Assembly (NCBI GenBank): GCA_003506635.1
Contig: DNZB01000057.1
Span: 9,062-23,761, forward strand
Origin: Parvularcula sp.
GTDB taxonomy: Bacteria > Pseudomonadota > Alphaproteobacteria > Caulobacterales > Parvularculaceae
DNA length: 14,700 nucleotides
Direction of reading: 5' to 3'
In this document: piece by piece, positions 12,588-14,700 of the stretch
How positions within the stretch are numbered: the first letter of the stretch is position 1
How the letters are laid out: each line of letters begins with the position of its first letter
Program-made: the position numbers and the translations under genes
Notes under the pieces: generated by a model
Seen by the model: the letters and a program-made list of their open reading frames with translations, nothing else
The model's database searches: none
What the model was told of the DNA's origin: nothing

Positions 12588-13459
12588 TCGTCGCCGCCGA
12601 GTTTTCGCGCATAAGCCGCGACAAGCGTCATATAGGGGTTTACTTTCGTAAAGAGCGGCTCGTCGCCGGGTTCTGCGACGTAGTTTTCGTACATTTCGAA
12701 GTGAAGATGCGTCGTCGTCGGAACGCTCGTCCCGTCCGACTTGAAGAAGTCGTTCGAGATTTTGCCGATGCGGTCGCCCTTCATCACATGCTGGCCTTCG
12801 GTCACGGAAAGTCCGCTCATGTTGAGATGCAGATAATTGTAGATCGTCCCGTCGTCGGTCTGCAGCGTCACCCAGTGGCGGCGAATGTCGATGACGCGCG
12901 CATCCTCGACCGCGATCGCCCAGTGCGCGTCCTTCGTGCAGGCGTGCGGGCGGATGTCGAGCCCTTCATGGCCGCCGCCGGGACAAAGCGGCTGGTTGCG
13001 GTCGCGCTTCTCGCAGAACGTGTCCTGCCAGGGATATTCGTAATTGCGCGCATCGCACTGCGCGCCGTTCATGCCGTTGACGGCGCCTTGCCCGCCGCCG
13101 AAGCGGTAGACCTGGCTGTTGAGATAGACGGGGTCCTCCGCCGGGAAGGCGATATCGGTGCGGTAGACCGTGTCGTCCGCCAGGCCGGGGCCGGAATTCG
13201 GCAACAGCTCGCCGACGGGAAGATAGCTGAAAACCGCGCCGTCGGCGTCGGTCAGCGCCGGGGGCGCGTCAGGCTCCGCCGGGTCCTCAACAGGATCGTC
13301 GGCCGGCGGCTCCTCCTCGCCGGCGGGCGGGTCGTCCGCAGGCGGAAGGACGGCGGCGCCGTTCTTCCACCACCACCAGGCGAGCGCGCCGAGGATGAGG
13401 AAGACAAGCAGGAACAGAACGGCGCGGCCCGATTGGGCGTTTCGGCGGTCCGACATCAT
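12584..13459 (-). CDS. Membrane-anchored M23-family peptidase (LytM-like)
   Basis: This is a 291-residue protein. A short basic N-terminus is followed by one membrane segment at ~11-31 ending in four tryptophans. An acidic Pro/Asp/Glu linker runs over ~39-70 and a periplasmic LytM domain over ~150-285. Zinc ligands of M23 peptidases are visible: H164 and D168 (HEGLD), and H251 and H253 (HLHFE), with H211 in YLHL as the usual third histidine. The active site thus looks complete, and cleavage of peptidoglycan cross-links is the family reaction. Four cysteines (135, 149, 159, 174) near the domain entrance may pair as disulfides. The start is ATG 13459 (overlapping the upstream stop) or the adjacent ATG 13456. 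The gene is embedded between a secreted unknown protein and the GFA gene, without gaps. Confidence 0.85.
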   Translation of the reverse strand: MMSDRRNAQSGRAVLFLLVFLILGALAWWWWKNGAAVLPPADDPPAGEEEPPADDPVEDPAEPDAPPALTDADGAVFSYLPVGELLPNSGPGLADDTVYRTDIAFPAEDPVYLNSQVYRFGGGQGAVNGMNGAQCDARNYEYPWQDTFCEKRDRNQPLCPGGGHEGLDIRPHACTKDAHWAIAVEDARVIDIRRHWVTLQTDDGTIYNYLHLNMSGLSVTEGQHVMKGDRIGKISNDFFKSDGTSVPTTTHLHFEMYENYVAEPGDEPLFTKVNPYMTLVAAYARKLGGDE

Positions 13460-14190
13460 TCGCCTCCTGCTTCCGGATTGAGCAGAATGAGGTTTGAGGC
13501 GAGGGCGACGATGAAATCATCGCCGGTGCAGCGCAAGTCCGTGTCGGGCGCGTCGCACATCAGCGACAGCACATAGCCGGCGCCGAACTTCGCGAAGGAA
13601 AGATCGGTCGCGCTGTCGCTGCGGGTGATGAGATATTGCGCATCGACGCTGGCGAGCGTCTTTGCCTGACGGCGCATCGCGGAAAATTTCGCGCGCGCCG
13701 CCCTGGCGTCGCCGAGCACAAGTCTTTTTCGCGCGCCCGACATGCGCATGGCGACGCCATCGGCGACTTCTGCGGTCGCAGAATAGGAATCGCCCTGCGC
13801 GTAGACCTTGAGCGTTTCGGCGATTTTCCCGCCTTCAGGGACAAGCACCGGCGCCTGCGCGCGGTTGACCTCGACCGCGCGTACGCCTTTGAAGCGGTCA
13901 GCGCCTGCCGCGCGCAGCCCGGGCGGACGAGCGACGGCCCGCGTGACCGTCTGTTGCGCGCCGATGTCGCGCCGCGCGCTGATCGCGAGCTGCGTTCGCA
14001 TCTCCATCCAGTTGATGTCGCCGTCGACGACCTCGCGCGCGGCCTCGCCGATTTCCGGCGGGCGCTCGCGCGCGATCGTCTGCGCGCGCGCCTTGAGGTC
14101 CGCGCGCAAGGCTTCAGCGCGCGCGTCGTCTTGCGCGAATGCGGGCGCGGCGGCGACCATCGCGGCGCAAGCGGCGAAAATCAGTTTCAT
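13456..14190 (-). CDS. Secreted protein of unknown function
   Basis: I do not recognise this 244-residue protein. It has a clear Sec signal peptide, MKLIFAACAAMVAAAPAFA, with a likely cut before Q20. A charged, probably helical section follows (~21-75, Arg/Ala/Glu-rich). Then comes a mixed region with many short hydrophobic strands (~100-205) and a C-terminal piece with two cysteines, C212 and C221, spaced as if to form a disulfide. No catalytic motif is apparent. AGGGGG, seven bases before ATG 14190 on the minus strand, is a good ribosome site. The gene follows the OmpA/MotB-like gene by 68 bp and overlaps the M23 gene. A periplasmic role with these wall-related neighbours is inferred from context only. 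Confidence 0.7.
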   Translation of the reverse strand: MKLIFAACAAMVAAAPAFAQDDARAEALRADLKARAQTIARERPPEIGEAAREVVDGDINWMEMRTQLAISARRDIGAQQTVTRAVARPPGLRAAGADRFKGVRAVEVNRAQAPVLVPEGGKIAETLKVYAQGDSYSATAEVADGVAMRMSGARKRLVLGDARAARAKFSAMRRQAKTLASVDAQYLITRSDSATDLSFAKFGAGYVLSLMCDAPDTDLRCTGDDFIVALASNLILLNPEAGGE

Positions 14191-14258
14191 GGCCCACCCC
14201 CTGCTGCGACGGTCAGCGGCGCGGCGGCGCCGAGATTATTCCCGGCGGCGTCGGTCGT

Positions 14259-14700
14259 CTAGCGCGCGTCGAGCTTGAACTCGATGCGCCGGTTCTGGGC
14301 GAGCGCTGTCGCCGTATAACCGGCGACGATCGGCCATTCAGCGCCGAGGCCGGTCGCCATCAGGCGCTTGGCCGGCACGTTTTTCGTGCGCAGATATTCC
14401 GCGACGGAGACCGCGCGCTTGGCGGAGAGGTCGAGATTCGACGAAAAGCGCTGCGAGCACGCCGCGCCGAGCGGCACGGCGTCGGCGTGGCCCTCAACGC
14501 GCAGCACCCATTCGACGTCCGCCGGAATGTCATCCTTGATGTCGAGGAGGACGCCCGCGATCTTGTCGAGCTCAAGCTTGCCCGCCTCGCTCAGCGCCGC
14601 CGAGCACGACCCGAAGAGCACGTCGCTGCCGAGGACGAAGCGGTCGCCGACGACCTTGACGTCGGTGCGGCCGGCGAGCGCGGTCCGCAGCGCTTCGAAA
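14259..14700 (-). CDS. OmpA/MotB-like peptidoglycan-binding protein, C-terminal part (cut by window edge)
   Basis: The reading frame enters from beyond position 14700, so the start is not seen; 146 C-terminal residues are present. They begin FEALRTALAGRTDVKVVGDR and form an OmpA-C (MotB-type) domain. The visible blocks are LRVEGHADAVPL, the LDLSAKRAVSVAEYLRTKNV block, GLGAEWPIV, and LAQNRRIEFKL. The aspartate of GHAD and the arginine of NRRIEF are the residues that hold diaminopimelate in this family. The domain resembles the alphaproteobacterial MotB-like wall-binding proteins usually encoded with a MotA/TolQ/ExbB-type partner. That partner, if any, would be right of this window. Two cysteines (FGSCSAAL and GAACSQRF) are unusual. 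A 7-bp stem with an AAUAAU loop (14228-14247) follows the stop in the transcript but has no T tract. Confidence 0.85.
   Translation of the reverse strand, partial: FEALRTALAGRTDVKVVGDRFVLGSDVLFGSCSAALSEAGKLELDKIAGVLLDIKDDIPADVEWVLRVEGHADAVPLGAACSQRFSSNLDLSAKRAVSVAEYLRTKNVPAKRLMATGLGAEWPIVAGYTATALAQNRRIEFKLDAR

Noticed and set aside
12701..13576. 291-codon plus-strand frame opposite the M23 gene
   Set aside because: Arg/Val-rich shadow translation without any domain; the minus-strand gene has zinc ligands, a membrane segment and overlapping start and stop codons.
14228..14247. Stem-loop after the OmpA/MotB-like gene as a rho-independent terminator
   Set aside because: Only seven base pairs with one G-U and no T tract on the transcript side; at most a weak pause or processing site.

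Overview
The window is a GC-rich (about two-thirds G+C) piece of an alphaproteobacterial chromosome and is dominated by flagellar genes. The assignment to Alphaproteobacteria rests on four things. FlaF and FlbT, regulators known from this class, lie beside a short flagellin without outer domains. A CheL-type rod-binding protein and a DUF1217 protein are present. The gene order flgB-flgC-fliE-fliQ-flhA-fliR-flhB fits. TTAA-N7-TTAA-like sites of the CtrA type sit in both divergent intergenic gaps. A relative of Caulobacterales, Hyphomonadales or Parvularculales is plausible, but the genus cannot be told from sequence alone.

Layout. (1) 1-1634, minus strand: fliK (hook length control), then the start of flgD (hook cap), cut by the window edge. 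(2) 1672-2330, plus: a cheL/flgJ-N rod-binding protein overlapping a small FlgN/FlbY-like coiled-coil protein. The 37-bp divergent gap to fliK holds a near-perfect CtrA-type site. (3) 2331-3407, plus: a flagellin monocistron with a 192-bp leader/promoter region rich in hairpins, a GTG start, and a strong rho-independent terminator. (4) 3446-5069, plus: flaF-flbT-DUF1217, overlapping end to end. (5) 5066-6367, minus: the export ATPase fliI, meeting the DUF1217 gene tail to tail on one shared CTAG. (6) 6368-6460: a divergent control region with clustered TTAA motifs. (7) 6461-12119, plus: flgB, flgC, fliE, fliQ, flhA, fliR, flhB and a short coiled-coil (FliJ-like) gene, almost without gaps. (8) 12141-14700, minus: a non-flagellar envelope cluster, read in transcription order as an OmpA/MotB-like peptidoglycan-binding protein (cut by the window end), an unrecognised secreted protein, a membrane-anchored M23 peptidase homologue and a GFA-family zinc protein.

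How it works together. FliQ, FliR, FlhB and FlhA form much of the export gate. FliI powers or assists export. FlgB, FlgC and FliE build the proximal rod and its base, CheL probably acts in rod assembly, and FlgD and FliK build and measure the hook. The flagellin forms the filament, with FlaF and FlbT controlling its secretion and translation. The two CtrA-type sites fit cell-cycle control of early flagellar genes as known in Caulobacter; this is inference from motif and position.

There is no intergenic stretch above 300 bases, and I saw no rRNA, tRNA, CRISPR or mobile element. The most unusual items are the hairpin-rich flagellin leader, the NPEH (instead of NPTH) motif in FlhB, and the four-gene envelope cluster with an unknown secreted protein. 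I did not find convincing evidence of a wholly new system.
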